A DNA stretch of 15,915 nt from Candidatus Coatesiibacteriota bacterium (GTDB lineage: Bacteria > RBG-13-66-14), in contig WJMB01000240.1 of assembly GCA_014728185.1 (NCBI GenBank), forward strand, positions 1 through 15,915, read 5' to 3'. The position numbers were made by a program, and so were the translations under genes. Positions 7,088-14,455 of this stretch are shown piece after piece. The notes beneath the pieces are model-generated. The model worked only from the letters and a program-made list of their open reading frames with translations. It ran no database searches and was not told where the DNA came from. Numbering within the stretch: the first letter of the stretch is position 1; each line of letters opens with the position of its first letter.

Positions 7088-8686
7088 ATGGCCGATAAGT
7101 CCCCAGTCCAGGACAAGCTGCGACGGCTGCTGGATCGTCTCGACGCCGCCTATCAGCGTCGCGACGAGGAGGAGCTCCAGTATTTGTTCCTGCAACTGGG
7201 CTCCGGCGACGAGCTGGAACCCGACCAGCGCGTCCGCCTGCTGCTCTACCGCGCCGGAGCGGCCCGGCTCGACGGCGACGGCACGCGGGCCCTGGAGATG
7301 GCCGAGCTGGCTCGGGAAGTGGCGAACAAACACGGCGACGACGACGGCCTCATCAAGGCCCGGCTCGAGCTGGGCCGCGTCCACAAGCTGCTGGAGCGCG
7401 CCCCGGAGGCGGTGGCGGTACTGGAGGCGGCCCTGGAGCAGCTCCGCGATGAAGACGAGCTGAGCCTGATCCTCGAAACCAACACCCTGCTGGGCTGGGC
7501 CTATCGGGTCCTGGGCGAGTATGACGCCGCCGAGTCCGTGCTGCGCTGGAACCTGGACCGGGCCGAACGTCACGGACGCCTGCGCTCCCAAGCCGTGGCC
7601 TGCGCCAACCTGGGGGTCATCTACAAGCGCGGAGGCCGAACCGTCGGCGCCAAGCAGATGCTGCGCCGAGCCGCCGAGACCTTCGCCGAGCTGAAGGATA
7701 AACCCCGCGAAGCGGTGTCACGGCTGAATCTGGGTAACGTTCACAAGAGCGCCGGCGAGTACGAGGCCGCCAAGCGGGAGTACCAGCACTGCCTGGTGCT
7801 GACGGCCAAAACCGGCCAGGACCGCTTCCGCGGCGGGGCGTTGTGCAACCTGGGCCTGCTGCTGACCCGCCGCGGCGACTTCTTCGAGGCCCGCGGCAAC
7901 TTCCTGCGGGCGCTGGAGCTCTTCCGGCGCGGCGGCAACAGCCGCTGGGAGGGCAACGTCCTCCACGGGCTGGGGATGCTGGCCCTGCAACTTGGCGACT
8001 ACGCCGAAGCCGAGGAACGGTTGCGCAAGTCCTTGGGGATCTACCGCACCCACGCGGACCCGTCGAGTCAGGCCGGCTCCCTGGCGGGTTTGGGCGCCGC
8101 CGCCTTCCGACGGAACCGTTTGGCCGACGGCCGCCGCTGCTACGATGAGGCGATCAGGTTCAAGGAGGAGTTGGGCGAGCGCCGCCTGGCCCACCTCTAC
8201 CTGCTGGAGCTGGCCTGGTATCTGACCATCGCCCGCGCCGGCGACGAGATCGACGCCCTGGTCACCCGGGCCGAGGAGCACGCCCGGGCCATCGCCGAGC
8301 CCGTCGAGCCCAAGTACACCGCCGCCGTGACCAGTTGGCGACGACTCAACAAGGGCGACATCGACGGCGCTCAGGCCGCGGGCAGCCGGGCCGTCAAGCT
8401 GGCCGAGACCCAGCAGGAACCGCCTCTGGACGCCCTGGCAGCCCTGGCCTACGGCCGCGCCCTGCTGGCGGCCGGCTGGCTGCGCCAGGCCGACCTGCAG
8501 CTCAACCGCGCCCGCAACGGCTTCGAAGAGCTGGCGATGCCCTACGAGGCCGCCCTGGCCTGGCGGGCCTCCGTCGACTACTACCGCCGCACAGCTCAGC
8601 CCGACTACGCCGAACTGGCCGCCGAGCGCTGCCGGGAACTGGCCGCCTCCGTCGGCGCCGAGCAGATCCTGGCCCTCTGCGACTAA
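7088..8686 (+). CDS. TPR-repeat protein, 40-residue repeats
   Basis: A 532-residue, probably cytoplasmic protein made mostly of helical hairpins. From about residue 88 to 360, seven TPR-like units recur every 40 residues. Conserved cores include ARLELGRVHK, ACANLGVIYK, SRLNLGNVHK, ALCNLGLLLT, VLHGLGMLAL and SLAGLGAAAF, each followed by a G-x-Y/F-x-x-A segment. The 40-residue period is the longer TPR type known from MalT, kinesin light chain and LGN, used for peptide or protein binding. The last 170 residues are helical and less regular. No catalytic domain, signal peptide or membrane segment is seen. An in-frame TAA directly precedes ATG 7088, so this is the earliest possible start, but the ribosome binding site is poor. 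It is transcribed from its own promoter ahead of the glycosyltransferase cassette, with no terminator visible between. Partner unknown. Confidence 0.88.
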   Translation: MADKSPVQDKLRRLLDRLDAAYQRRDEEELQYLFLQLGSGDELEPDQRVRLLLYRAGAARLDGDGTRALEMAELAREVANKHGDDDGLIKARLELGRVHKLLERAPEAVAVLEAALEQLRDEDELSLILETNTLLGWAYRVLGEYDAAESVLRWNLDRAERHGRLRSQAVACANLGVIYKRGGRTVGAKQMLRRAAETFAELKDKPREAVSRLNLGNVHKSAGEYEAAKREYQHCLVLTAKTGQDRFRGGALCNLGLLLTRRGDFFEARGNFLRALELFRRGGNSRWEGNVLHGLGMLALQLGDYAEAEERLRKSLGIYRTHADPSSQAGSLAGLGAAAFRRNRLADGRRCYDEAIRFKEELGERRLAHLYLLELAWYLTIARAGDEIDALVTRAEEHARAIAEPVEPKYTAAVTSWRRLNKGDIDGAQAAGSRAVKLAETQQEPPLDALAALAYGRALLAAGWLRQADLQLNRARNGFEELAMPYEAALAWRASVDYYRRTAQPDYAELAAERCRELAASVGAEQILALCD

Positions 8687-8714
8687 CCCCCTCGCCGCAA
8701 TCCCACGCCCGCCG

Positions 8715-8723
8715 TGCTATAAT
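8715..8723 (+). promoter_or_regulatory. Extended -10 promoter before the glycosyltransferase cassette
   Basis: TGC followed by a perfect TATAAT (8718-8723) forms an extended -10. No good -35 lies at 16-18 bases upstream (CCGCAA at 17). Transcription from about 8730 would leave only about 20 bases before ATG 8750. The cassette could also be read through from the TPR gene, since only 63 bases separate them. Confidence 0.6.
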
Positions 8724-8749
8724 CCCGTGGCCCCCGGCCCCGGGACACT

Positions 8750-9820
8750 ATGCGCATCCTCTTTCTGGCCTCCGGTGACAGCGTCCACACTCCGCGCTGG
8801 CTGAGCTTCTTCCAGCGGCGCGGGCACCGTTGCGCCCTGGTCAGCATCCAGGCCGGACCGCGACTGGTGGAGGACCAGCTCAACCTGCGCCCGGACCGCC
8901 GCGCCGGCCTCCTCGACAGTCTGCGCGCCCTGGATACGGTCCGCGACTACCTCCGCCGCTTCCGCCCCCACCTCGTCAGCGCCCACTACCTGACCAACTA
9001 CGGACTGATCGCCGCTCTGCTCGATCGGCACCCCTGGACCCTGACCTGCTGGGGTCCCGAGGTGCCGCTGATCACCGAGCGCAGCCTGCCCGACCGCCTG
9101 CGGGCCGGCTTCGTGGTTCGTCGCGCCGACCACGTAACCGCCGCCGGGCGCGCCATGGTCCCCCACCTGCTGCGCTACGGAGCGCGGCCCGAGCGCCTGG
9201 CCGTCTGGCCCAAGGGGGTCGACCCCGCCGCCTTCCCGCCGGGACGATCCGCCGCCGAGCGCGGGGAGCTGATCGTCCACACCCGCACCCTGGACCGCTT
9301 CTACCGCGTCGATGTCCTGCTGCGAGCCCTGGCCGAAGCCCGCAAGCGTCGGCCCGGACTGCGTCTGGAGCTGCTCGGAACCGGCAACGCCGAGGATGAG
9401 CTGCGCTCCCTGGCCCGGGAACTCGGCCTGGAGGGAGCCGTCTGCTTCCGCGGAGCGCGGCCCTCCGCCGCCGTGGGCGAGGCTCTGGGTCGCGCCGCCC
9501 TCTACGTCGTCACCGTTCCCGTGGACGCCTACGCCTTCTCACTGATCGAGGCCCTGGCCTGCGGGGCCTACCCCATCGTCCCCGACCACGCCTCCAACCG
9601 CGAGGTGCTGACCGGCGCCCGGGGCACCCTCTATGAGCCCCTGGACGCCGACGCCCTGGCGGAGCGCATCCTGACCGCCCTGGACAATCGAGACGAACGC
9701 GCAGCCGCCGTGAGCGAAAACCGTCGCCTCGTCGCCCGGCGCGGCGAGCTGGGCCACAACCTGGAGGGGATCGCCCGGGCCTGGGAGGACCTGGTCCGCC
9801 GAGGGGAGGGGGAGCGATGA
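8750..9820 (+). CDS. GT-B fold glycosyltransferase, family 4-like (cassette gene 1)
   Basis: A 356-residue glycosyltransferase. The N-terminal half (RILFLASGDSVHTPRWLSFF, residues 2-21) is the acceptor-side Rossmann domain. The C-terminal half (from about 173) is the nucleotide-sugar domain of the glycosyl transferases group 1 family: LRLELLGTGNAEDELRSLAR, then VCFRGARPSAAVGEAL. The donor-site signature is DAYAFSLIEALACGAYPIV (259-277). In the usual E-x7-E pair the first position is D259 and the second E267. ASNREVL follows, as in the phosphate-binding turn. It is a normal length for the family, and retaining chemistry is expected. No transmembrane helix is seen, so it is cytoplasmic or peripheral on the inner membrane. 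Donor and acceptor sugars cannot be told. The stop overlaps the next start (ATGA), so translation of genes 1 and 2 is probably coupled. The ribosome binding site is weak. Confidence 0.9.
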   Translation: MRILFLASGDSVHTPRWLSFFQRRGHRCALVSIQAGPRLVEDQLNLRPDRRAGLLDSLRALDTVRDYLRRFRPHLVSAHYLTNYGLIAALLDRHPWTLTCWGPEVPLITERSLPDRLRAGFVVRRADHVTAAGRAMVPHLLRYGARPERLAVWPKGVDPAAFPPGRSAAERGELIVHTRTLDRFYRVDVLLRALAEARKRRPGLRLELLGTGNAEDELRSLARELGLEGAVCFRGARPSAAVGEALGRAALYVVTVPVDAYAFSLIEALACGAYPIVPDHASNREVLTGARGTLYEPLDADALAERILTALDNRDERAAAVSENRRLVARRGELGHNLEGIARAWEDLVRRGEGER

Positions 9821-11100
9821 AGCGTCTGCTGATCATCGCCTACTACTACCCGCCCCTGGGGATGGGCGGCGTGAAGACGGTCATCCCCTACGCCAAGTAC
9901 CTGGCGGACTACGGCTGGCGCCCCGAGGTGCTGACCGTCAAGCCGATCGCCTACTACGCCTACGACGAGGCCCTGGCCGCCGAACTGGCGCCCCACGCTC
10001 CGGTCCACCGCGCCGGCTCCCTGGACCCGGCCCGCCTGCTGCGCCTGCTCAAAGGCCCGGGCTTTCGGGTGAACATGGGCGAGGGCGGTCTGCGCCACGG
10101 CGGACCGCTCTCCCGGTTGCAGCACGCCCTGCTCGTTCCCGATCCCAAGGTGCTCAGCGCGCCTTTCTTCTACGCCGCCGGACGGCGGCTGGGGCGCGGC
10201 GGACGCTACGACGCCCTGCTGGTCATCGCCCCGCCCTTCAGCCACCTGGCCCTGGCCGACCGCCTGGCCCGCGCCCTGCATCTGCCCTGGACCGCCCACC
10301 TGGGCGACCGTTGGGTCGGCGGCTGGGTGGTCAACTCCCGGGGTTTGCTGGCCGAACCGGCGGCGCGCCGGGGAGAGCGCCGGGCCGTCGAGCGAGCCCG
10401 CGCTCTGCTCTGCGCCTCCCCCGTCGAGGCCGAGTTGCTCCGCGATCGCCACCCGGCCTCCTCCGGCAAGATCGCCACGGCCCCGCTGAGCTTCGACCCC
10501 GCCCTGCACGCCCGCTGCCCCGACCATCAGCCCGACTCCGAACGCTTCACCGTGGCCCTGGTGGGCACTTATCGGGGCGACGAGGGGGTGCTTCCGGTGC
10601 TCGAGGCGCTGCGCACCCTGTCCACAACCACGAAACGGCGGCTGGAGCTGCTCCATGTCGGCTCGGCCAACGGACCGAGCGTGGCGGAGACCGCCGCGAA
10701 GCTGGGCTGCGCCGAGTTGGTCCGTCGGACCGGCCAGGTCGACTACACGCGCAGCCTGACCGAAATGCACCGCGCCGACCTGCTGCTGCTGACCGTCGCC
10801 GCCGACAACCCCCACGGCCTGCCCGGGCGCACCTCGGACTACATCGGCTCGGGACGGCCGATCCTGCTGGTCTCGGACAACGCCGCCGCCCGCCGCACCC
10901 TGGAGCATTACGGCATCGGCCTGACCCTGAGGCCCGGTGAGGAAGCGGCTATCCGCCAAGCGCTCGCCGCCGCCCTCGATGGATCCGGGCCCCTGGCCCG
11001 TCCGACGCCGCCGGCCGCCCGCGCCGCCTTCGCCGCCCCGCGCCGGGCCGAGCAATTGGCCCGCATCCTGGAGACCTGGTATCCGCCCAACGACCACTGA
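9817..11100 (+). CDS. Glycosyltransferase family 4-like (cassette gene 2)
   Basis: A 427-residue GT-B glycosyltransferase. It begins RLLIIAYYYPPLGMGGVKTV (3-22), the PP-x-G-x-GG nucleotide-binding-type loop of family 4 enzymes. APPFSHLALADRL and LPWTAHLGDRW follow (139-166). The C-terminal donor domain starts near 245 (VALVGTYRGDEGVL) and has ELLHVGSANG, MHRADLLLLTV and GRTSDYIGSGRPILLVSDN (337-355). The last occupies the place of the usual GK-x-x-EY-x-GxGxP segment. It is a tandem paralogue of the next gene: both share PPLG-x-GG, APPFS, a LPW-x-x-x-L-x-D-x-W stretch and the same domain order. The start overlaps the previous stop by four bases and has a strong purine-rich ribosome binding site (GAGGGGAGGGGAG). 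Probably acts in the same surface-glycan pathway as its neighbours; sugar specificity unknown. Confidence 0.88.
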   Translation: MKRLLIIAYYYPPLGMGGVKTVIPYAKYLADYGWRPEVLTVKPIAYYAYDEALAAELAPHAPVHRAGSLDPARLLRLLKGPGFRVNMGEGGLRHGGPLSRLQHALLVPDPKVLSAPFFYAAGRRLGRGGRYDALLVIAPPFSHLALADRLARALHLPWTAHLGDRWVGGWVVNSRGLLAEPAARRGERRAVERARALLCASPVEAELLRDRHPASSGKIATAPLSFDPALHARCPDHQPDSERFTVALVGTYRGDEGVLPVLEALRTLSTTTKRRLELLHVGSANGPSVAETAAKLGCAELVRRTGQVDYTRSLTEMHRADLLLLTVAADNPHGLPGRTSDYIGSGRPILLVSDNAAARRTLEHYGIGLTLRPGEEAAIRQALAAALDGSGPLARPTPPAARAAFAAPRRAEQLARILETWYPPNDH

Positions 11101-11112
11101 GCCCCTTCACTG

Positions 11113-12417
11113 ATGAGCCGAGACAGCCGCCGCGTCCTGCTGACCGCCTACCACTTCCCGCCCCTGGGCGGGGGCGGGGTGCTGCGCGTCCTCAAGCTGG
11201 CCCGCTACCTGTCGACGACGGGCTGGAGCCCCGAGGTGCTCTGCGCCGAAGATCCCGCCTACCAGCCTCGGGACCCCGCCAAACTGGCCGAGGTCGACTG
11301 CCCGATCTTCCGGGTTCCGGCGCGCCGACCGCCCAGCCTGGCCCGTCTGCTCGGTCTGCGCCGGGGGGGGAGCGGCAAGCCGTCACCTATCAGGCGAGAA
11401 AGCAACCAGACCCGGACGGGGCTCTATCAGCGTCTGGTCGCTCTGGGCGCCCTGCCCGACCTCTACCGCCCCTGGGTTCGGCCGGCCCGCTCCGCCGCCG
11501 CCGCCCTGGTAAACCAACGCGGCTACGACCTGCTCTGGACCACGGCGCCGCCCTTCAGCACGCTGCTGGTTGGGTCGCACCTCAAGAGGCTCTTCGGGCT
11601 CCCCTGGGTGGTCGACCTGCGCGACTGCTGGACTCCGGGGCCTTTCTTCGCTCCGCCCACCACCGCGCACCGGGCCCTGCACCGGCGCTGGGAGTCCCGC
11701 ATCCTCCGGGCCGCCGACGCCGTCATCGTGGCCACCCCGGGTATGGCCGAACTCTACCGGCGGGCCTATCCCGATCTCGATCGTCGGCTGGGTGTGATCA
11801 CCAACGGCTACGACGAGGCCGACTTCGCCGACCTGTCGATCCCACCGACGACCGGCGAAGGCCGCCGTCGCATCGGCTACGCCGGCAGCTTTTACGGCCC
11901 GCGACGGCCCGACGCCTTTCTGCAGGCCCTGGCCGCCGTGGCGGAGAGGCGCGTCGACGCCCCGCGCTTTGTCCAGATCGGCTCCGCCGGAGGCGAGGCC
12001 GAAGCCGCCCTGGCCGCCTTCGCCCGCTCCCACCCGGAGTTGATCGAGCGCCGCGGCGGCCTGCCCCATGACAGAACCTTGGCCGAGCTGGCCGCCTGCG
12101 ACCTGCTGCTGCTGGTCATCGGTCGCCAACCCGGGGCGTCCTCGATCCTCACCGGTAAGCTCTTCGAGTACCTGCGCCTGGGCAAACCGCTCCTGGCCTG
12201 CTGTCCGCCGGGAGACGCCGCCGACCTCATCGAAACCCTGGGAGCCGGTGTCGTCGCCCCACCCGACGACGCCTCCGCCGTCGCCCGGTCCCTGGAGAGC
12301 CTGCTCGATAAACCGCCGCCGCCGGTCCCCCGCGAGAGCATCCTGCCCTACGAGCGCTCGCGCCTGGCCGCTCAAACGGCGCGCTTGTTCGACGAGGTGG
12401 TCGAGGAACGGGGGTAG
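11113..12417 (+). CDS. Glycosyltransferase family 4-like (cassette gene 3)
   Basis: A 434-residue GT-B glycosyltransferase, paralogous to gene 2. Landmarks are VLLTAYHFPPLGGGGVLRVL (8-27), LWTTAPPFSTLLVGSHL (141-157), LPWVVDLRDCWTPG (163-176), ADAVIVATPGMAELY (201-215) and VITNGYDEADF (228-238), the usual hinge after the N-terminal domain. Then come IGYAGSFYG and TGKLFEYLRLGKPLLA (347-362), the donor-binding segment. It starts 12 bases after gene 2, so the two are surely one transcript, but the ribosome binding site is poor (CCCCTTCACTG before ATG), suggesting coupling to gene 2. Codons 85-88 fall in a run of eight G (11363-11370), and the nearby linker (SPIRRESNQTRTG) is less biased in codon use. 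The reading frame is intact here. Product location cytoplasmic or membrane-peripheral; specificity unknown. Confidence 0.88.
   Translation: MSRDSRRVLLTAYHFPPLGGGGVLRVLKLARYLSTTGWSPEVLCAEDPAYQPRDPAKLAEVDCPIFRVPARRPPSLARLLGLRRGGSGKPSPIRRESNQTRTGLYQRLVALGALPDLYRPWVRPARSAAAALVNQRGYDLLWTTAPPFSTLLVGSHLKRLFGLPWVVDLRDCWTPGPFFAPPTTAHRALHRRWESRILRAADAVIVATPGMAELYRRAYPDLDRRLGVITNGYDEADFADLSIPPTTGEGRRRIGYAGSFYGPRRPDAFLQALAAVAERRVDAPRFVQIGSAGGEAEAALAAFARSHPELIERRGGLPHDRTLAELAACDLLLLVIGRQPGASSILTGKLFEYLRLGKPLLACCPPGDAADLIETLGAGVVAPPDDASAVARSLESLLDKPPPPVPRESILPYERSRLAAQTARLFDEVVEERG
11363..11370 (+). repeat. Run of eight G inside glycosyltransferase gene 3
   Basis: CC then GGGGGGGG then AGCGGC, in frame as Arg-Arg-Gly-Gly-Ser. 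It is in the early third of the gene, in a non-conserved linker, where gain or loss of one G would truncate the enzyme. Such tracts drive phase variation of surface-glycan genes in some bacteria. Whether it varies here cannot be told from one sequence, and the genome is GC-rich. Confidence 0.6.
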
Positions 12418-13166
12418 ACTGGGTGGCTTAGTGCAAGCATAGGGAAGGATCGACCCGTCAGCACGTTTTGGCATCGAATACCCTGTCCGGACCTGATCAT
12501 GATTGTATCCTGTTGATAATAGGGGTGATGCTCTTAAGATACCTGTCACGAGACGGGCATTTTTAAAATTGCAATTAAGAAGAATGTCTTCCTTGGCGAG
12601 CCCAGAAATCAGCGCACTTGTATATGCTCGGACAGCAGATCGCCTCTGACTCCTAAATGTCATAATATCAGGTATTAAGGGAATGCAAAAAGGTTTGAAC
12701 AAAAGCGAAGCATATCCGAATAGAGATTGGGATCACTTAATGGTCACGGACCATAGTATTACTGGAGATCGTTCTGAGACATGCAGTCAGCAGGCAATCA
12801 GATGTGCACATCGAGTGAGCTGCTTGTGGCAGGTACGTGGGTTACCAGATTCCAAGGATGCCCGTAGCGACGTCACGAAGATCCATTATCAACTGCCTGG
12901 CGCAATGGGCTTCGATGACGATTCATCGATGCTAAGCAACTATTTATCATGCATATATAACTAGCAGGCGCCGAGGGGTTGAGTTGGCAGGCCAAACAGC
13001 ATTCGGCAAAGCCTCGTATCAGCAGCTTTTTTCGAGGTGGATCGGTGTTTCGAGTTGGAGTTGGCTGGTCCGGGATCGTGTGTGATGCCTAGAGGTTTTC
13101 GGCCCGGCAAGCCGTTCCCAATCAGCCCTGTTTTGTCCGATCATGTTCCATGATGCCTTACCTTTT
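12418..13166. other. Lower-GC gap between glycosyltransferase cassette and DUF2085 gene
   Basis: About 750 bases, clearly richer in A/T than the flanking genes, especially about 12500-12960. No gene is recognised. The best open frame, plus 12683-12964 (93 codons, starting MQKGLNKSEAYPNRD), has no properly spaced ribosome binding site, matches no family I know and has patchy composition. Small palindromes occur: AATTGCAATT, GTCCGGAC, and GATCATG-TTC-CATGATG (13139-13155) just past the DUF2085 stop. No terminator with a clear T-run was found after the cassette. It could be relic DNA of a transferred element, but I see no integrase, transposase or end repeats. Confidence 0.5.
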
Positions 13167-13814
13167 TCAGGAGCCCTTGAGTAGAACCAGCAGCAGCCAG
13201 AGGGCGGCGCCGCCGAGCAGGCCGAGGGCGATCAGCAGGCGGCTTCCCCCGCGCGACGGCGGCAGCCGGTGAGCCCAGGGCAGGGCGGCGACGGTCGCTG
13301 CGACGACCAACGTACCGGCAAGGGCCAGATTGTCCAAGATCCTCAATCCTACGCCGCCGATCAGCACCGAGACGCTCGTGAGCGCCGCCAACGCCCCGGG
13401 CAGGGCCAGGGCCTCGAGCGTGTCGACCAGGGGCTCGCCGGGTTCCAGGTGCCCGCCGGCGCGGTCGGCCGCGCCGCGCCGCCGCAGGCGCAGCAAGCCA
13501 CCGAGCAACAGCGTGTAGAGGGCGGCCGCGCCCAGCGTCGCCGTCAGCGTTCGCCACCATCCCGGCGGCGACCACTCCGTTAAGTTGACAAGCGCCAGAT
13601 CGGCGACCAGGGGCAGGGCGAGCAGCGCCAGGACAATCCGGGCGCGGTTCTTCGGGCGGTCCCGCCCCAGCCGCCGGCGCAGCAGCAGATAGGCAAGGGA
13701 GCCCAGGGCGCCCAGGTAGGCTCCCAGGCAGCGGAAGCAGAGCAGGCCCGCTGGAGTGAGTTCGGCCTTCCGGTGGCAGAGGGCCGCGGCCAGGGTCTCG
13801 AGAAGCTCGTTCAT
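13167..13814 (-). CDS. DUF2085-like small membrane protein
   Basis: A 215-residue, very hydrophobic protein. Near the N-terminus is C13-H14, followed by C26-F-R-C29-LGAYLG. This resembles the pattern of the DUF2085 family, in which a CH pair is followed by C-x-R-C-x-G-x-Y-x-G at the start of the first membrane helix; residues LPLVADLALVN (67-77) sit where that family has a conserved Asp. About six membrane segments can be drawn (near 30-46, 58-77, 90-108, 135-157, 163-180, 195-212). The Cys/His set suggests metal or redox binding at the membrane face, but the family has no known function. Start ATG 13814 has only a weak ribosome binding site. On the minus strand TATAAC (13860-13855) is a possible -10 without a good -35. 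Alone between two gene-poor stretches. Confidence 0.7.
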   Translation of the reverse strand: MNELLETLAAALCHRKAELTPAGLLCFRCLGAYLGALGSLAYLLLRRRLGRDRPKNRARIVLALLALPLVADLALVNLTEWSPPGWWRTLTATLGAAALYTLLLGGLLRLRRRGAADRAGGHLEPGEPLVDTLEALALPGALAALTSVSVLIGGVGLRILDNLALAGTLVVAATVAALPWAHRLPPSRGGSRLLIALGLLGGAALWLLLVLLKGS

Positions 13815-14455
13815 AATCCGGTTACGGCTCCGCTGGCGCGGACGGGGCCGCTGGGTTATAATCCATGGTGATTGAGGCCCGTGGTTGAAGGGTCGGGGGC
13901 TTATCCGGGTCCGTAGCCAAACCGGCGGCCGGGCGGTCTAGGGTTCGCCTGGGGATGGCGGCGGCCGTGATTGGTTGGTCGTCCGTTGTTATCCAGGCGC
14001 ATGACTGGTCCGCTTAGCTCGGGCGGCCGCGCATATCGGGTTCATTGCGGAGTGTAATGCTGTCCGCGTAACCAGCAGTCGATGACCCGGCTACTGTCAG
14101 CGCCGGTTGGACGACGGCTTCATCGCGGCTTGCGAGAACAGCCCGATGGACGATCGACAGCGGGACTATCGGTCTGGGTGTGTCGCCTCGTCGCTGGTTG
14201 GCCTGATTCATCCTTCAACGAGCGGATGATAATCGGGCGTTTCTGACAAGCGTTGGGAAACGGGGAAGCCTACCCCCGGGTGGTCGGAGCTGTTCCGCTG
14301 TAGCTGCTAGAGGCCGCGTTGGCTGCTGGACGATAGCCCGAGTCCCTGTATGGCCTATGGCCGAATGAGTTTTGTCCAGCCCAGCCGCCGCCGGAGTGTT
14401 GCCGGGCGGCCGCAGACGATCCGGGCGACGCCCCGCCCGAGTATGGGAGTGGAAC
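13815..14455. other. Gap between divergent DUF2085 and lipoprotein genes; no gene recognised
   Basis: About 640 bases with no supported coding frame. Minus-strand frames at 14014-14211 and 14215-14457 have no convincing start or domain. I looked for tRNA, RNase P RNA, tmRNA and SRP RNA signatures and saw none. A perfect TATAAT on the plus strand (13857-13862) could drive an untranslated RNA or a long leader for the lipoprotein gene. Just before the lipoprotein ribosome binding site a 6-bp GC hairpin (CGGGCG 14422-14427 with CGCCCG 14434-14439) could affect translation. Confidence 0.45.
13857..13862 (+). promoter_or_regulatory. Perfect -10 element TATAAT, possible rightward promoter
   Basis: TATAAT on the plus strand, unusual in such GC-rich DNA. 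The -35 position at 17 or 18 bases (TGGCGC or CTGGCG) is poor. The same bases read leftward as TATAAC, so it might serve either of the divergent genes. The rightward product would be a leader of almost 600 bases before the lipoprotein start. Confidence 0.3.

Noticed and set aside
9631..12702. Long minus-strand frames (9631-11097 and 11383-12702) under the glycosyltransferase cassette
   Set aside because: Both are opposite well-supported glycosyltransferase genes and show only Gly/Gln/Ala-rich translations without motifs.
12683..12964. 93-codon plus-strand frame in the A/T-richer island
   Set aside because: The only purine-rich stretch touches the start codon, no family is recognised, and codon use does not resemble the genes here. 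Kept only as a remark on the gap.
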